64,000 bases of DNA from Frigoriglobus tundricola (GCF_013128195.2 NZ_CP053452.2:8556001-8620000); one strand, 5' to 3'. Counted from the first letter of the stretch, positions 39,945 to 49,204 are shown. Notes: generated by a model from the letters alone, not told the origin. Numbers and translations: made by a program.

Positions 39945-41234
39945 CTACTCCCGCACGTGCCCGTCGCCGGTGACGATGTACTTGTACGTTGTCAGTTCGC
40001 GCAGCCCGCACGGCCCGCGGGCGTGGAACCGGTCCGTGCTGATACCGATTTCCGCGCCCAGGCCAAGCTCGAATCCGTCGTTGAACCGCGTGCTGGCATT
40101 CACGACCACTGCGGCCGAATCCACCTGTTGCGTGAACGCCCGCGCCGCGTTCAGGTCGCGGGTGACGATGGCGTCAGTGTGGTGCGAGCCGTAAGTGCCG
40201 ATGTGGGCAACAGCTTCGGCCAGGTTCGCGACCACTTTTACGGAGATCACCAGGCCGAGGTACTCGGTCCGGTAGTCGTCATCTGTGGCGGGTGTCACCG
40301 TCGGCACGCGCCTTCGCGTCTCGGGACAGCCGCGGAGTTCGACGCCCTGTGCGGCGAGGGCACGCGCGATCTGCGGCAGAAACACGTCCGCCACGCCCGC
40401 GTGGACGAGCAGGCTCTCGGCCGCGTTGCAGGTGCCGGGGCGCTGGCACTTTGCGTTCACCACGATCCGCTCGGCCATTGCCAGGTCGGCCGCTCCGTCC
40501 ACGTACACGTGGCACACGCCGTCGTAGTGCTTCAGTACCGGCATCTTCGCTTCCGCGGCCACGCGCTGGATGAGCGACTTCCCGCCGCGCGGGATCGCCA
40601 GGTCGATGTAACTGTTCATCGACAGCAGATAGCCGACGGCTTGACGGTCGGTTGTCGGAACGAGCTGGACCGCGTCGGCGGGGATGCCGCAGCGCGTGAG
40701 TTCGTCGCTCAACAGCGAGTGGAGCGCGGTATTGGAATGGAGCGCCTCCTTCCCGCCGCGCAGGATCACGGCGTTGCCGCTCTTGACGCACAGCGCTGCG
40801 GCGTCCACCGTCACGTTCGGGCGCGACTCGTAGATGAAGAACACGACACCCAGCGGCACGCCGACCTTGAGCACCTGAAGGCCGTTCGGGCGCTGGGTCG
40901 CCTCGCGCACCTCGCCCACCGGGTCCGGCAGTGCGGCCACTTGCCGCAAGCCCTCGGCCGCGGCCGCGATCCGCTTCGGGTTCAGCGCCAACCGATCGAC
41001 GGCCGCGGCGTTCAGGCCGAAGCCCGGCGCCGCGGCGACGTCCTTCGCGTTTGCCGCGAGGAGTTCCCCCGCGCGCAATTCGAGGGCCGCGGCCGACGCG
41101 AGCAGCCACCGGTTCTTCGCCGCGGTTGGTACCTGGGCCAGTGCGCCGGACGCGACCTTCGCCCGTCGTGCGAGGTCGGCGCACAGGCTGCCCAACTCTT
41201 CGACCGGGTCGGAATTGGTAAGTAGAGCGGACAC
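39945..41234 (-). CDS. proA: Gamma-glutamyl phosphate reductase
   Basis: ProA reduces gamma-glutamyl phosphate to glutamate semialdehyde with NADPH, the second step of proline synthesis. GTG 41234 is chosen as start, giving 429 residues (family about 415-430); the frame is open further upstream into folP. Signatures are visible: [27 protein letters not shown], the catalytic Cys in [15 protein letters not shown], and [20 protein letters not shown] near the C-terminus. It is 10 bases downstream of the folP stop on the same strand, so the two are cotranscribed. No proB is visible in the window. Confidence 0.95.
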   Translation of the reverse strand: MSALLTNSDPVEELGSLCADLARRAKVASGALAQVPTAAKNRWLLASAAALELRAGELLAANAKDVAAAPGFGLNAAAVDRLALNPKRIAAAAEGLRQVAALPDPVGEVREATQRPNGLQVLKVGVPLGVVFFIYESRPNVTVDAAALCVKSGNAVILRGGKEALHSNTALHSLLSDELTRCGIPADAVQLVPTTDRQAVGYLLSMNSYIDLAIPRGGKSLIQRVAAEAKMPVLKHYDGVCHVYVDGAADLAMAERIVVNAKCQRPGTCNAAESLLVHAGVADVFLPQIARALAAQGVELRGCPETRRRVPTVTPATDDDYRTEYLGLVISVKVVANLAEAVAHIGTYGSHHTDAIVTRDLNAARAFTQQVDSAAVVVNASTRFNDGFELGLGAEIGISTDRFHARGPCGLRELTTYKYIVTGDGHVRE

Positions 41235-41244
41235 GGGTGCGGCC

Positions 41245-42093
41245 TCAGCGGCGGTGTTGGTCGATGGCTTCGAGCAAAGCGGTCGCGTCGCGTGTGCCGG
41301 GGACCGCGTGAACGCGCAGCACGTGGGCCGTACCGCGGGCGGCAGCAATGCACCCGACCACGAGCGAGCCGGTGTCGCGGTCGAACTCCTGCCGGCCGCA
41401 CACTTTACCGATGAAGCCCTTGCGCGAGACCCCGAGGCACACCGGTCGATTGAGGCGCGCGATCGCGTCCAGGTTCGCGAGGAGTTCCAGGTTGTGCGCG
41501 AGGGTCTTGCCGAACCCGATACCGGGATCGAGACACGCCGCTTCTGCAGGGATACCGCATTCCCCCAGAGCCCGCAACCTCTCCTGGAGGTAGTTTGTTA
41601 CCTCGGTCACCACGTCTGCGTATCGCGGGTTCTGCTGCATCGTCTGCGGGTCGCCGCGCATGTGCATGACGACCACCCCGGCACGAAGTTTCTGGGCGAC
41701 GGAAATCATGTCCGGGTCGCGGAGCCCGGACACGTCGTTGATGATCGCGGCACCCATTTCGAGGCACGCGCGGGCCACACCGGCCTTCATCGTGTCCACG
41801 GAGATCGGAACCGTGGTCCGCCGCGCCACTTCCGCGACGACCGGCACGACGCGCCGGAGTTCTTCTTCGAGCGGGACGGGTTCGGCATTGGGGCGCGTCG
41901 ATTCGCCGCCGATGTCGAGAACGTCGGCGCCCTGTTCGACGAGGGCCAGCGCGTGGGCGACCGCGGTCGAGTGGTCGAACCATTTCCCGCCGTCGGAGAA
42001 GCTATCGGGAGTGACGTTCACGATGCCCATCACGAGCGGGCGCGGGCCGATCGTGAGGGTGCGATCGCGGAGGTGCCAGACGAGGGGGTTCAT
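41245..42093 (-). CDS. folP: Dihydropteroate synthase
   Basis: FolP joins p-aminobenzoate to dihydropterin pyrophosphate in folate synthesis and is the target of sulfonamides. The 282-residue TIM-barrel protein has [13 protein letters not shown] at 24-36, [14 protein letters not shown] near 59-72, SVDTMKA near 98, and NDVSGLRDP. The C-terminal [13 protein letters not shown] carries the phosphate-binding Ser-Arg-Lys. ATG 42093 begins a compact N-terminal strand. It is followed directly by proA. A hairpin between it and the upstream peroxidase gene suggests a separate transcript. Confidence 0.95.
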   Translation of the reverse strand: MNPLVWHLRDRTLTIGPRPLVMGIVNVTPDSFSDGGKWFDHSTAVAHALALVEQGADVLDIGGESTRPNAEPVPLEEELRRVVPVVAEVARRTTVPISVDTMKAGVARACLEMGAAIINDVSGLRDPDMISVAQKLRAGVVVMHMRGDPQTMQQNPRYADVVTEVTNYLQERLRALGECGIPAEAACLDPGIGFGKTLAHNLELLANLDAIARLNRPVCLGVSRKGFIGKVCGRQEFDRDTGSLVVGCIAAARGTAHVLRVHAVPGTRDATALLEAIDQHRR

Positions 42094-42108
42094 GCTGTTC
42101 AGGGTACG

Positions 42109-42161
42109 AACCTCTGAGGGTTTCCAACATCACAAGGTAATGTCGGACGCCCTCAGAGGTT
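42109..42161 (-). terminator. Hairpin between peroxidase and folP genes
   Basis: AACCTCTGAGGG at 42109 pairs with CCCTCAGAGGTT ending at 42161, with a second small ACATCAC/AATGTCG pairing within. On the minus strand it lies just after the peroxidase stop codon, and could terminate that transcript before folP. No T-run follows, so a Rho-independent mechanism is uncertain. Confidence 0.55.
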
Positions 42162-42175
42162 TATTCACTCTCGGC

Positions 42176-42751
42176 TCACTTGGCGGGCTTGGCGAGTTCG
42201 GCCTTGACGGCCTTGTTCAGGGCCTCGTCGCTCGGCTCGGTGCGCGGCGAGAACCGGGCGACCACCTTGCCGTCGCGGCCGACGAGGAACTTCTCGAAGT
42301 TCCAACTGATCGGCTCAACCTTGCCGTCCTTCGGGGTGGCTTCCGTCAGGGTCTTGTACAGCGGCACCTGGCCCTCGCCCTTGACCACGACCTTCGACAT
42401 CATCGGGAACGTGACTTTGTAGTTGCCGGTGCAGAACTCCTTGATCTCGGCATCGGTGCCCGGCTCCTGCTTGCCGAACTCGTTGGCCGGGACGCCGATG
42501 ATCACGAACCCGTCCTTTTGGTACTTTTCGTACAGCTCTTCCAGCCCCTTGTACTGCGGGGTCAGGCCGCACTTGCTGGCGACGTTCACGAACATCACGA
42601 CCTTGCCCTTGAGCTTGGACAGGTCGTACTCCTTGCCGTCGATGTCCTTCATCTTGTATTCGAGGGGGCTGGTCACTTTCTTGTCCTCCGCTTGGCAGGT
42701 CACCGCGAAGCCGAACAGCGCGGCGAGGGCACCGATGTACAGGGCCTTCAT
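42176..42751 (-). CDS. Secreted glutathione peroxidase-family thiol peroxidase
   Basis: ATG 42751 begins a signal peptide (MKALYIGALAALFGFAVTCQA). The mature domain is a thioredoxin-fold GPx: VNVASKCGLTPQY with peroxidatic Cys61 (cysteine in place of selenocysteine), FPMMSKV and WNFEKFLVGRDG near 150. The family reduces hydroperoxides with thioredoxin-like donors; export places it in the periplasm. The total is 191 residues. The long frame that reaches back to 43870 runs through pdxH on the wrong phase and is not coding upstream of this ATG. Confidence 0.92.
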   Translation of the reverse strand: MKALYIGALAALFGFAVTCQAEDKKVTSPLEYKMKDIDGKEYDLSKLKGKVVMFVNVASKCGLTPQYKGLEELYEKYQKDGFVIIGVPANEFGKQEPGTDAEIKEFCTGNYKVTFPMMSKVVVKGEGQVPLYKTLTEATPKDGKVEPISWNFEKFLVGRDGKVVARFSPRTEPSDEALNKAVKAELAKPAK

Positions 42752-42865
42752 GGGAGAATCCTTGGTGGAAGGGAAGGAAACGAGGGGCAGGCTTAGTGTA
42801 GACGGCCGAACGTGTTCGGGTATTCGCACTTTGAAGTGGCGAAAGGGTCTGCGTGACCGGTGCGG

Positions 42866-42965
42866 AGCGCGAAGACGCCACAGATGAACACAGACGGCGC
42901 AGATAAGAAGAACAATTGCCTTGTACTGATCTGCGATTTCTGCGCGATCTGTGTCGCCTTCGCTC
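42866..42965. repeat. Imperfect inverted repeat with CACAGAT motifs
   Basis: Left half GCGAAGACGCCACAGATGAA and right half (on the other strand GCGAAGGCGACACAGATCG) are related by symmetry over about 40 bases with mismatches. The motif is similar in style to the pyrG-downstream repeat. It sits between the peroxidase and pdxH genes. Confidence 0.6.
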
Positions 42966-42996
42966 TTCAACTCGTCCAGGCATGCTCGCACGGCGG

Positions 42997-43647
42997 TCAC
43001 GGCGCGAGGCGATCGCGTTGCCAACCGGTCGCCGTACGGGTGAACCGAATGCGGTCGTGCAGTCGGCTCCTGCGCCCCTGCCAGAACTCGATCACGTCCG
43101 GCAGCACGCGGTAGCCGCCCCAGTTCGGCGGGCGCGGCGGGTCGCCGTCCGGGTACTTCGCCATCAGCTCCGCGTGCGATTGTTCCAGCACCGCGCGCCC
43201 GGCGATGACGGCGCTCTGTGGCGACGCCCAGGCGCCGAGCCGGCTGCCGAGCGGGCGCTTGGCGTAATACTCGTCCGACTCCGCTGCCGTGACCACCTCC
43301 ACCCGGCCCTCCACGCGGACCTGGCGTTCGAGTTGGTGCCAGAGGAAGACGAGCGCCACGCTCGGGTTCGCCGCCATCTCGTGCCCCTTGCGGCTGTCGT
43401 AGTTCGTGAAGAACGTGAACCCGCGGGCGTCGAGCGCCTTGAGCAGCACCGCACGGGCGGACGGCGCACCGTCCGGCGTGCAGGTGGCGAGGATCATGGC
43501 GTTGGGGTCGGACAGTTCGGCCGCGACGGCCTGGTCGAACCACTGGTGGAACAAGGCGAACGGGTCGGTGCCGGCGTCGGCCTCCGTGAGGCCGCCGGTC
43601 GAGTACTCCTTGCGCAGGTCGGCGAGTGTCGGCATGGGATCCGGCAT
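42997..43647 (-). CDS. pdxH: Pyridoxamine 5'-phosphate oxidase
   Basis: PdxH oxidises pyridoxine/pyridoxamine 5'-phosphate to PLP with FMN and oxygen. The 216-residue protein has the FMN-binding region [20 protein letters not shown] and [15 protein letters not shown], the [11 protein letters not shown] phosphate/PLP segment, and the C-terminal dimerisation domain with [15 protein letters not shown] and WQRDRLAP at the very end. It overlaps the upstream 82-aa gene in a TAATG arrangement, meaning translational coupling. Confidence 0.96.
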   Translation of the reverse strand: MPDPMPTLADLRKEYSTGGLTEADAGTDPFALFHQWFDQAVAAELSDPNAMILATCTPDGAPSARAVLLKALDARGFTFFTNYDSRKGHEMAANPSVALVFLWHQLERQVRVEGRVEVVTAAESDEYYAKRPLGSRLGAWASPQSAVIAGRAVLEQSHAELMAKYPDGDPPRPPNWGGYRVLPDVIEFWQGRRSRLHDRIRFTRTATGWQRDRLAP

Positions 43648-43895
43648 TATCGCGCCGCCTCGTCATCGGCTTCCGGTCGCCCCGCCGGTTCCGTTTGACC
43701 CGTTCCGGTGTGAGGGACGCCGGACGAGACACTGGCCGTGGCTTCACCCGTCGGCAAAGGGAGGGGTTTGGCCGCGGCCATTTCCTCGTCCGTCCACGGG
43801 CGCCCCGCCCCCGGGTGCTCGGCGGAACTCGCGTTCGCGGCCTCACTCGACGGGGCCGGGGCGCCACCACGCTTCGGTTTACGTTTGTTAGACAT
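43647..43895 (-). CDS. Small disordered protein coupled to pdxH, 82 aa
   Basis: ATG 43895 to a TAA that shares its last base with the pdxH ATG. The product is Pro/Ala/Ser/Glu-rich and probably disordered, with a basic start (KRKPKRG). Its [17 protein letters not shown] segment (about 33-49) is similar to the N-terminal EWTTEDFLAAEPYPLPE of the protease encoded just upstream, so the two share a short motif. Function unknown. Translational coupling and operon position support that it is expressed. Confidence 0.6.
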   Translation of the reverse strand: MSNKRKPKRGGAPAPSSEAANASSAEHPGAGRPWTDEEMAAAKPLPLPTGEATASVSSGVPHTGTGQTEPAGRPEADDEAAR

Positions 43896-43906
43896 AAATG
43901 AATCTT

Positions 43907-44866
43907 CTATTGGACGACCAATTGCATTAGTGAATGGGCGTTGTCGCCGAAATAGGGCGAGTAAATTTCAAGCGGTTGGTCATTCGGCCGGTAGCTGTTG
44001 TGGCCGTTGACGCGGTTCGTCGATCCCAGCCCGAGGACCCAGGGGCCACCGCTGCAACCGCCGGTCATACTGCACCCGATCCCGATCGGACTAGGCGAAC
44101 CCGGCACGGCCCCGTCGTTCGCATACGGGGCCGTGTCCTGGAACATGCGCATGCCGTTAAAGGGGGGCGCTGCGGGGTAGCCGAGCGACGTCCAGATCTG
44201 GTTCCGCGGGAAGTTCCAAGCGAAGCCGAGCCACCCCACGACTTGGCTGAGCATGCGCCCGTTGAGTGGGTTGAGGATCGCCGCCCCCATGTCTTCAAAC
44301 AGGCCACCGGGGTTGCCCTTCTGGTACCAGTTGGTCCGGCAGAACAGTTGCTTCATCGTGAACTGCCCGAACGGCGCGGCACCGTCTTTATATCCCGGCA
44401 CGAACACGAGATTGGTTGACCAGCCGCTCGGCTGACCGTTGCCCGAGTGGACGCAGTGACCGGCGGTCCAGATTCCGTTCTTACCGATCGCGGCCGCTGA
44501 CGCGACGTAGCTCCCGGTTCCTTGTTTGAAGAACAGTTTGCCGATTGTGCAGTACGGGTAGGTGGTGTACGGCACGAGCACCTCGTGCTGGTTGAACGGC
44601 GGCGGGTAGGGAAATCCGGCGAGCAGACCGGCGTCCTTTGAATCCTTGTCGTCGACCGGGCTCGGTGGCCCGCCCGGGAGAAAGCTCCCGCCCTTTTCTG
44701 AAGGAGACGCCAGCTGGTCGAGATAGTCGCTCAGCATGGTCTCTGTGATCTCAGGGAGCGGATAGGGCTCGGCCGCAAGGAAATCTTCGGTCGTCCATTC
44801 CACCATTTCCGCCACGAGCTGCTCTGGTGATGCCGTATTGCCGTCCAGGGGCCGTCTCGTTGCCAT
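43907..44866 (-). CDS. Trypsin-like (V8/glutamyl endopeptidase-type) serine peptidase
   Basis: The start ATG 44866 follows AAGAGGTGC; the open frame reaches to 45220 through AT-rich DNA without support. The 319-residue product has no classical signal peptide but a propeptide-like first 80 residues with the EWTTEDFLAAEPYPLPE motif. The chymotrypsin fold follows: catalytic His in WTAGHCVH near 136, Asp in EDMGAAIL, and Ser in GGCSGGPWV near 273. The S1-pocket region resembles V8-like peptidases. It probably is exported by an unconventional route or processed at the motif. It is the first gene of the protease-linker-pdxH operon. Confidence 0.85.
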   Translation of the reverse strand: MATRRPLDGNTASPEQLVAEMVEWTTEDFLAAEPYPLPEITETMLSDYLDQLASPSEKGGSFLPGGPPSPVDDKDSKDAGLLAGFPYPPPFNQHEVLVPYTTYPYCTIGKLFFKQGTGSYVASAAAIGKNGIWTAGHCVHSGNGQPSGWSTNLVFVPGYKDGAAPFGQFTMKQLFCRTNWYQKGNPGGLFEDMGAAILNPLNGRMLSQVVGWLGFAWNFPRNQIWTSLGYPAAPPFNGMRMFQDTAPYANDGAVPGSPSPIGIGCSMTGGCSGGPWVLGLGSTNRVNGHNSYRPNDQPLEIYSPYFGDNAHSLMQLVVQ

Positions 44867-45483
44867 CGTCGCACCTCTTAAGGTAGGAAAAGTGGGGCGC
44901 CCGCCAATCGCGACCGGCGATTGGGGAGTCCCCCGAGGGCACTCGTGCGGACGTTGCCCGGATGCCCCTAACGAGAGTAGCGTTGTGCTCGACCGGAAAC
45001 GGACACGGAAAATATCAACTTTCCGGAGGCGACGTGAGTCAGTTTGCAATAATAAATAAGCTAATTGTATATTTATTATTTGCAAAAATATTTTAATCGG
45101 CAATATGAATCCGTTTCTCCGAGGCGGCCTCGCTCCGGTTCTCAACGCCGGGGGCATTTTGGCACCGGGTGCTTCGGGTCCGGCGCGTGATGGGAGATTT
45201 CCGGGGCGATTGGCGCACATGGGCAGTGCGCGTGCTCATCTGTTGGGCGCGGAATCAGGTCAGCGAGCCCGGGAACAGAGGCGCGGCTGCAATCCAGCGG
45301 GCAAGGGGCTCCGGTCGCTGGACGCGTTCCTGCCACGTGGGCGAAGTGGTCGCACCCCGAGCGCACCGCCCCGAGCGAGGCACACGACCTGCTGGAGCGC
45401 GAGCGGCGGCCCGTTCTCGTGATCGGGATTGCCGGAGGGTTCGGCCGCCGCTATGGGCCGGTGAGGCGGCACGAGGGAGTGTT
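44867..45483. other. Promoter region of the peptidase and AT-rich inverted repeat
   Basis: A 617-base gap between the divergent peptidase and lipoprotein genes. It includes the AT-rich stem-loop 45043-45086. The open frame 45169-45483 upstream of the lipoprotein ATG is not supported. The two promoters should lie in this gap. Confidence 0.45.
45043..45086. promoter_or_regulatory. AT-rich inverted repeat upstream of the peptidase
   Basis: TTTGCAATAATAAATA at 45043 and its reverse complement with one extra base ending at 45086 (TATTTATTATTTGCAAA) flank an 11-base spacer. In a genome this GC-rich such a stretch suggests a promoter, a protein-binding site, or a nucleoid-protein target, about 180 bases before the peptidase start codon. 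Confidence 0.55.
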
Positions 45484-46191
45484 ATGTTAGGACGAGTCGG
45501 GTTCGTCTCGCTACTGCTGTTGTTGCCCCTCCTGGCGGGCGGCTGCTTCCGGGGGCTGGCCTATCCCGAGTTCCCCGCGTGCCCGGGAACGACCCTGCCC
45601 CCGACCACCGATGAGGTGTTCGCCGTCCGGATCGATGTGACCAACGAGCGGAACGGGCCGACGATCCAGGCCGCGACCGAGACCGAGCGGCACACGGCGT
45701 CGCGGATCGATGTTACGGACGGCAAGGTGCCGGAGCAGCGGGCACTCACGTTCTCCTACTGGTGGGTCGCGAGCACCGGGGACAAGCCGACGACCGAATC
45801 GCGGAGCCACGCCGTGATGGTGAAGTTGTACCGCCGCGGGTACCGGGCGATTGTCCTGCGCCCCGGCGACACGGCCGTGGCGAGCGAGTGGACGCCCGCG
45901 CCCACCCCGCGCGAACAGGCCATTGCGATCCGCGACTTCGCTTACGCCGGGCGCCAACCCGGCGTGCCGCCGAAACCGGTCCCGGGCCAATCGGTCGCGG
46001 CCCAACAGGTCGCGGCGCAGAAAACGCGCGTCCACCTGGCGCCGGGCTCGGCCGGCGACCACCACAAGAAGGTGCTCGTGTTCATGGCGGCGGAGTTCGA
46101 GCGCGTCGCCGGGCTATACCCGCCCGGGTCGGTCGAAGACGTGACCCTGCGTAAGGACGCGGATGAGGTGCGCCAGCTCGCGGAGCGGTAG
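45484..46191 (+). CDS. Lipoprotein of unknown function, 235 aa
   Basis: ATG 45484 follows GAGGGAG and starts a lipoprotein signal (SLLLLLPLLAGGC, lipobox Cys at 21). The mature part has no recognised domain; it includes a YWWVASTGDKPTTES segment and a Pro/Gln-rich part (PPKPVPGQSVAAQQVAAQ) near 165-190. It is 41 bases upstream of recO on the same strand. Its frame upstream of 45484 is open but has no start signal. Outer- or inner-membrane attachment is expected. Confidence 0.75.
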   Translation: MLGRVGFVSLLLLLPLLAGGCFRGLAYPEFPACPGTTLPPTTDEVFAVRIDVTNERNGPTIQAATETERHTASRIDVTDGKVPEQRALTFSYWWVASTGDKPTTESRSHAVMVKLYRRGYRAIVLRPGDTAVASEWTPAPTPREQAIAIRDFAYAGRQPGVPPKPVPGQSVAAQQVAAQKTRVHLAPGSAGDHHKKVLVFMAAEFERVAGLYPPGSVEDVTLRKDADEVRQLAER

Positions 46192-46232
46192 GATGGAGTG
46201 GGTCCGTCCGCTCCCCTTTCCGGGATCACACC

Positions 46233-47099
46233 TTGGCCGCAGAACGAGCACTCGCGATCGTGGTCCGTGGCACGGACTGGAGCGAAACGAGTCGCATCAC
46301 CACGCTCTTCACCCGCGAGTTCGGCAAGGTGCGTGCCCTCGCCAAAGGCGGGCGCCGGCTGAAGTCCAACTTCGATGTCGCCTTCGATCTCCTGACCGTG
46401 TGTCAGATCATGTTCCTCCGCAAAGCGAGCGGCGGGCTCGATCTGCTCACCGAGGCGCGCCTGGAAGAGCAGTTCCCGGCCCTGCGGCAGAACCTGCCGG
46501 CACTGTACGCCGGGTACTACGTCGCGGAACTGCTCGCCGACGGCACGCAGGACTACGACCCACACGTCCCGCTCTTCGACGCGGCCGTCGAAACGCTGCG
46601 CGCGCTGGGGAGCCCCACCCCCCCGGCCCCCCTCCCTGAAGGGAAGGGGGAGTCGGGGCGTGTTGCCTCCACCGATTTGCCGGATGCTTCTAAGTTCCGA
46701 AGGTCTGTCTCCCCTCCCTTCAGGGAGGCGCCGGGGGTGGGTTCCTCGACGGCGGGTGCGGTATCGGCCTTTGAGCTTGTTTGGCTCCACGAGCTGGGAT
46801 ATAGCCCCCGACTCGACGCGTGTGCCGGATGCGGGATCGAGCGGGTGAACCCTTCCGCCGCCGCACTTTATAGCCCGTCGGCGGGCGGGGTGCTGTGCCC
46901 GCAGTGCGGGCCGGCGGTGGCCGACCGGCGCGGCGCGTCCGGGGCCGCGCTGAGTGCCTTACGGGCTCTCGGCGCGGGCGGAGCGGGGCCGGAACTGGCG
47001 CCCGCCGTTCGCACCGAGGTGCGGCACCTGCTGGGGCCGACCGTGAGCTGCGTCCTCGGGCGCCGGCCCCGGCTGCTCGGCTACGTGGACGGCGGATGA
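46233..47099 (+). CDS. recO: DNA repair protein RecO with an in-frame palindromic insertion
   Basis: RecO anneals single strands and loads RecA in the RecFOR pathway. The likely start is TTG 46233 (LAAERALAIVVRG). The OB-fold N-terminus shows TDWSETSRITTLFTREFGKVRALAKGGRR in its usual layout, and the C-terminal domain has a zinc cluster (CAGC ... CPQC, about 196-226). The protein is 288 residues, about 40 longer than normal. The excess is a 129-bp element (46613-46741) inserted without disturbing the frame, adding 43 Pro/Ser-rich residues between the two domains. Remaining sequence is intact, so the gene is probably functional. Confidence 0.9.
   Translation: MAAERALAIVVRGTDWSETSRITTLFTREFGKVRALAKGGRRLKSNFDVAFDLLTVCQIMFLRKASGGLDLLTEARLEEQFPALRQNLPALYAGYYVAELLADGTQDYDPHVPLFDAAVETLRALGSPTPPAPLPEGKGESGRVASTDLPDASKFRRSVSPPFREAPGVGSSTAGAVSAFELVWLHELGYSPRLDACAGCGIERVNPSAAALYSPSAGGVLCPQCGPAVADRRGASGAALSALRALGAGGAGPELAPAVRTEVRHLLGPTVSCVLGRRPRLLGYVDGG
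46613..46741. repeat. Palindromic element inside recO (MITE/REP-like)
   Basis: Left arm 46613-46651 and right arm 46708-46741 are imperfect inverted copies centred on CCTCCCTGAAGGGA motifs, 56 bases apart. The 129-bp length equals 43 codons, with no stop codon in this frame. It resembles Rickettsia palindromic elements in behaviour, but its sequence is not known to me. Confidence 0.85.
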
Positions 47100-47196
47100 G
47101 TCGGGCCGAAGTGTCGCTTGTGGCCGGTGGCCGCGGGTGCCGGCGGAACGGGATCGGGAACCGGGGAACGCCTCAGGTGCGAGGGGGAACGCAAGG

Positions 47197-48447
47197 ATGG
47201 CGAAGCCAGCCGACAGGAGGTTCCGACCCGGCCGCGCACGGGCGCTGGTCGCGGCGGTCGCGCTGCTGCTCCTCGCCAACGGCTGTCAAACCGCGCGGAA
47301 CTTCAAGGAGCGGGTGCGGGAGACCTCCGGCAAGGTGTTCGGCGTGAACTACGACGACCCGATGGCCGAGGACAAGCTGAAGCAAGCCGAAGAGATGTTC
47401 GCCGGCGGGCAGTACGAAAAGGCGCGCGAGTTGTTCCGCGGCCTGGCCGACAACCAGGGCAACACGGCCGCGCTGGCCGAGCGGGCCCGCTACATGCAGG
47501 CCATGTGCCGGTACCAGCAGGGCCAGTACCCGGAGGCGTGCGACACCTTCCACAAGGTGCTGCTCGACTTCCCCATCGGGACCTACCGGGTCGACTGCTG
47601 CGCCCGCATGTTCGAGATCTGCGACTACTGGCTCGACGACTTCCGCACGGAACTCGAACAGCGGTCCAACGAGAATGGCATCATGCGGTGGCGGCCGGGC
47701 ATGCCGGACTGGCGCGACCGCACCAAGCCGAAGATCGACCAGGAGGGGCGCACCATCGAAGCGCTCGAGCGGATCCACACGAACGACCCGAAGGGGCCGA
47801 TCGCGGACAAGGCGATCTTCTGGTGCGGGTACATCAACTTCATTCGAGGCAACTTCAACGAAGCGGACCACTTCTTCAGCCAGATGGTGGAGATGCACCC
47901 CGACAGCCCGCTGCGGCCGCAGGCGCTCGCGCTGGCCATCCAGGCGAAGAACAGCTCGACCGGTGGGGCGGTCTACGACGGGCGCAAGTGCGCCGAGGCC
48001 CTGCAACTGGTTCACGTGGCGGAGGCCACGGTCCCGGAACTGACGAACAACCCGGAGATGTCCGAAAAGCTGACGCGGGCCAAGTTCGCCATCCGGTCGC
48101 AGCAGGCGGAAAAGGACTTCCGCACGGCCGACTACTACGAGCGCACCGGGCACCCCGGCTCCGCGGTGTTCTACTACGAGCTGGTCCGCCGCCGGTACGC
48201 CGGCACCCGCTACTCGGACATCGCCACCGAGCGCCAGGCCCGGCTCATCCAGCTGATGCAGGACGGGCGCCCGGAGGTGGGCAACGACCCGTTCGCGGTC
48301 GCCAAAGCGAAGTGGGGGGAGGTGTTCGGCAAGCCGCAGGCGGTCGAGGAGAAGGACCGCGTGCGCTCCGACCCGAACCTCGTCGTGCCGGCCGGCGGCC
48401 TGTCGCCGCAACAGGGTATCAGCGGCGCCGGCGGACCGCGGCCCTGA
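47197..48447 (+). CDS. BamD/YfiO-like TPR lipoprotein
   Basis: ATG 47197 is chosen over the in-frame ATG at 47137 because it gives a lipoprotein signal: ALVAAVALLLLANGC with the lipobox Cys near 31. The mature protein is all alpha-helical with TPR-type repeats (QAEEMFAGGQYEKARELFRGLAD; AICRYQQGQYPEACDTFHK-like; ADYYERTGHPGSAVFYYELV). This matches BamD/YfiO-like outer-membrane assembly proteins in general layout, though it is longer (416 residues) than BamD. It precedes the LptE-like gene by 91 bases, consistent with an envelope-biogenesis operon. Confidence 0.8.
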   Translation: MAKPADRRFRPGRARALVAAVALLLLANGCQTARNFKERVRETSGKVFGVNYDDPMAEDKLKQAEEMFAGGQYEKARELFRGLADNQGNTAALAERARYMQAMCRYQQGQYPEACDTFHKVLLDFPIGTYRVDCCARMFEICDYWLDDFRTELEQRSNENGIMRWRPGMPDWRDRTKPKIDQEGRTIEALERIHTNDPKGPIADKAIFWCGYINFIRGNFNEADHFFSQMVEMHPDSPLRPQALALAIQAKNSSTGGAVYDGRKCAEALQLVHVAEATVPELTNNPEMSEKLTRAKFAIRSQQAEKDFRTADYYERTGHPGSAVFYYELVRRRYAGTRYSDIATERQARLIQLMQDGRPEVGNDPFAVAKAKWGEVFGKPQAVEEKDRVRSDPNLVVPAGGLSPQQGISGAGGPRP

Positions 48448-48538
48448 TCGGGGGGGTGTTCCGTGTCGCCCGTAAAGGAGCCGAACCGTGTGCCCACCGG
48501 AATCGAGACACCGTAAACAACTCCAAAGCGTTCAAGAC

Positions 48539-49204
48539 ATGAGAGTATTCAACCGCCGCTGGTTCCTGACCCGTGCCGCGACCGTTCCCCTCGTCGCCGG
48601 GTGCCAGGGCACCGGGTTCAGCATCTTCGGGTACCAGGCCGGTGCCGGCGCGCTCTACGACCAGAACATCCGCACCGTTTACGTCCCGATGTTCAACAAC
48701 CGGGCGTTCCAGACGACCCCGTACCGCGGGTTCGAGGTCGACGTGACGGAGGCCGTCGTCCGCGAGATCGGGAAGACGACCACGTTCCGCGTCACCTCGA
48801 ACTACGAGAGCGCCGACACCGAACTGCTCGGGAACATCGTCGGCATCACGAAGCAGAAGCTCAACGTGAACCAGTTGAACCAGACGCGCGAAGCCGAGAT
48901 CGACGTGCTGGTGGACATCGTGTGGCGCGACCTGCGCGACGGCACCATTCTCTCGAACCCGCGCCCGCGCGCCGCGCCCGGGCGCTCGGCGCCGAACCCC
49001 AAGGTCGATGCCCCACCGCCGCCGTTCGATCCGAACGTTCCGGTGCCGCCCGACGACAAGGGACTGGACCTGCCGAAGCCGGTGCGGATCACCGCGACCG
49101 GCCGCGTGATCCCCGAACTCGGCGAGACGATCGCGTCCGGCTCGGCGCAGGTCCAGAAGCAGATCGCCATACAGGTCGTCAAGCTGATGGAAAAGCGGTG
49201 GTGA
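48539..49204 (+). CDS. lptE: LptE-like LPS-assembly lipoprotein
   Basis: A 221-residue lipoprotein, ATG 48539, with signal and lipobox (AATVPLVAGC, Cys near 22) and the LptE-type start YDQNIRTVYVPMFNNRAFQ, in which LptE proteins show 'I..I.VP.F.N' near the mature N-terminus. A Pro-rich linker near 155-180 is inserted before the last helix (SAQVQKQIAIQVVKLMEKRW). LptE plugs the LptD barrel that exports LPS. Together with kdsB it supports an LPS outer membrane. The assignment to the superfamily is fairly secure; the gene name is by similarity only. Confidence 0.75.
   Translation: MRVFNRRWFLTRAATVPLVAGCQGTGFSIFGYQAGAGALYDQNIRTVYVPMFNNRAFQTTPYRGFEVDVTEAVVREIGKTTTFRVTSNYESADTELLGNIVGITKQKLNVNQLNQTREAEIDVLVDIVWRDLRDGTILSNPRPRAAPGRSAPNPKVDAPPPPFDPNVPVPPDDKGLDLPKPVRITATGRVIPELGETIASGSAQVQKQIAIQVVKLMEKRW

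Noticed and set aside
42752-43870. Upstream extension of the peroxidase frame through pdxH
   Set aside because: The sequence there is pdxH in another phase; the signal peptide at 42751 sets the true start.
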